In this document: positions 14,575 to 15,388 of the stretch, one piece after another
Layout of the letters: every line of letters starts with the position of its first letter
Position numbering within the stretch: position 1 is the stretch's first letter
Source of the DNA: CAYYWW01 sp964475515
GTDB lineage: Archaea; Aenigmatarchaeota; Aenigmatarchaeia; QMZP01
Direction: 5' to 3'
NCBI GenBank assembly: GCA_964475515.1
Contig: CAYYWW010000022.1
Coordinates: 1-15,388, forward strand
Length of the DNA stretch: 15,388 bases
Translations under genes and position numbers: made by a program
Notes under the pieces: model-generated
Databases searched by the model: none
What the model was told of the DNA's origin: nothing
The model's input: the letters and a program-made list of their open reading frames with translations, nothing else

Positions 14575-15108
14575 TTATTTTGGATAATCCTTAACACTTA
14601 TCTCAACATATGTGCCTTTATTCTCTATATATAAAGTAACTCCACTGACTGCACAAAAATTACCATTTCCGTCACCCTCGGGCCTTGGATAAAGGTGCTT
14701 TATTTTGTAGCCTTCTCCAATAGAGTCAGCATCGTAATATATCCAAATATTTGAAAAATAATAAGGATCATTCGGATTTTTTATCATGGAACTTATAACT
14801 ATACTTTTGGGATTCCAACTTTTCCACGAAAGAGAACCATAGTATAATTTTTTTTCTGGATTTTCAGGATTTATGAAACAAACTTTGGACGATTTCGGGA
14901 TATGAAGCTGATACTCTCTACTTGAACCCTCAGCCATCTCATATACTTCATTAACAGTTTTTTTTAAGTCATCAACAGCCTTCTGAACTTTGGCTCTCGA
15001 TCCTATATCAAATATAGAACCTATTCTCTCGATTCCGAAGGTAAGAAGAAACGCAATGGTTATAATAGTAAATATTATAACGAAAACCATGCCAACATTC
15101 GTTTCCAT
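14575..15108 (-). CDS. Small pilin-like membrane protein, first gene of the four-gene operon
   Basis: The protein has 177 residues. A short leader (METNVG) precedes a hydrophobic helix at 7-25, then a long amphipathic helix (26-58) and a small beta-rich domain. The domain contains SSREYQLHIPKSSKVCFIN (62-80) and a second Cys at 152, so one disulphide is possible. I associate the IPKxxKVCF segment with small DPANN pilin-like proteins from memory (unverified). The open frame extends to 15174, but that ATG sits directly behind a TATAAA element and would lie upstream of the expected transcription start. It would also add 22 residues before the leader, so I prefer the ATG at 15108. A TTTTTAA box (15137-15131) 23-29 bases upstream supports a leaderless start there. 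It heads a tightly packed operon of four membrane-anchored proteins. Confidence 0.75.
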   Translation of the reverse strand: METNVGMVFVIIFTIITIAFLLTFGIERIGSIFDIGSRAKVQKAVDDLKKTVNEVYEMAEGSSREYQLHIPKSSKVCFINPENPEKKLYYGSLSWKSWNPKSIVISSMIKNPNDPYYFSNIWIYYDADSIGEGYKIKHLYPRPEGDGNGNFCAVSGVTLYIENKGTYVEISVKDYPK

Positions 15109-15342
15109 AATTATATTTTTATTAACTAGTTTAAAAATTCGGAGTAGTTGCTCAAAGAGAGCACTAATGATCATAGATGATTTATAAATAACTCAATAAT
15201 ATTGATTTATTAACCTACTGTGAAATTCATATCAAATTTATATCTAAATACTACATGTAGCGGTTGTCATGTCCAATCGGCTTCAGACACTTGAAACAAA
15301 AACATATAAAAAATAATATTATTTATGAAACGAGGAAATAAA
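15109..15342. promoter_or_regulatory. Divergent intergenic region with promoters for both flanking genes
   Basis: For the minus-strand operon there are two TATA candidates: TTTTTAA at 15137-15131 and the self-complementary TTTATAAA at 15181-15188. For the plus-strand gene, ATATAAAA at 15304-15311 is a good box A. The middle holds a 10-bp perfect palindrome CTACATGTAG (15251-15260), followed by a locally GC-richer stretch (15261-15290) that may hold an operator. No RNA gene is apparent. Confidence 0.5.
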
Positions 15343-15388
15343 ATGGCAAACTTTCAAGCTAAGATGTTCAATAAAAAAGCTTCTGACC
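15343..15388 (+). CDS. Start of an unidentified gene, cut by the window edge
   Basis: Fifteen complete codons are visible (MANFQAKMFNKKASD) before the window ends in frame. GAGGA at 15332-15336 lies six bases before the ATG as a Shine-Dalgarno site, and ATATAAAA (15304-15311) is a suitable TATA box. An in-frame ATG at 15325 is a possible alternative start. It would add MKRGNK, but it lies too close to the TATA box and has no ribosome site. Too little sequence remains to assign a function. Confidence 0.6.
   Translation, partial: MANFQAKMFNKKASD

Noticed and set aside
12378..15108. Direct naming of the four small proteins as GspH/I/J/K
   Set aside because: The similarity is only in number, size order and N-terminal helix; no diagnostic residues are visible and two members lack a class III motif.
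14561..15331. Shared 12-mer TATTTATGAAAC at 14561-14572 and 15320-15331 as a regulatory element
   Set aside because: It is AT-rich, lies in opposite orientation relative to the genes and at different distances from their starts, so chance is likely.
1..15388. tRNA, rRNA, insertion sequence or transposase
   Set aside because: I saw no cloverleaf-like segment, no rRNA-like stretch, and no transposase or terminal inverted repeats while reading both strands.

Overview
The window looks like a fragment of an AT-rich archaeal chromosome. Several genes start right behind TATA-like boxes with almost no leader, others use Shine-Dalgarno sites of the GGAGG / GGTG type. One gene is an archaeal-type XPF nuclease without a helicase. 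Most of the rest encode secreted or membrane-anchored proteins of kinds common in archaea: pilin-like N-termini, CARDB and NEW3/COG1361-like beta-sandwich proteins. A DPANN-type lineage (for example Aenigmarchaeota or Woesearchaeota) is my best guess, but there is no rRNA or other phylogenetic marker here, so this is inference.

Layout. At the left end (1-1388) a GGDEF-domain protein with intact active-site and I-site motifs runs rightward and converges on an XPF/ERCC4-type nuclease. The nuclease shares a short AT-rich divergent promoter region with a large secreted, C-terminally anchored beta-sandwich protein (1423-3219). That gene meets a second anchored beta-sandwich protein (3223-4620, minus strand) tail to tail, three bases apart.

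From 11159 down to 3223 the minus strand carries a probable three-gene operon. It starts with a 630-aa pilin-like protein containing a carboxypeptidase-regulatory-like domain. A 1534-aa secreted Cys-rich modular protein with a CARDB domain follows, translationally coupled to the first gene by a strong Shine-Dalgarno site lying inside its last codons. The last gene is the anchored Ig-like protein. A good archaeal TATA box lies 26-33 bases before the first gene.

Upstream of that promoter, between divergent genes, lies a striking repeat region (about 11301-11590). It has four degenerate units of about 80 bp built from TGTAACA / TGTTACA heptamers, 13 in all. Beyond it, on the plus strand, is a winged-helix DNA-binding protein (11721-12341). 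The simplest reading is that this regulator, or another, binds the array and controls the surface operon. A replication or segregation iteron is the main alternative.

From 15108 down to 12378 there is a second minus-strand operon of four small proteins (177, 385, 169 and 179 aa). Each has one N-terminal hydrophobic segment, and two have recognisable class III (type IV pilin-like) cleavage contexts. The genes overlap or nearly touch. Together with the 630-aa protein and the giant Cys-rich protein they suggest a set of minor-pilin-like subunits plus a large exported adhesin or scaffold. No assembly ATPase, platform protein or prepilin peptidase is in the window. The right edge holds the first codons of another plus-strand gene with its own TATA box and Shine-Dalgarno site.
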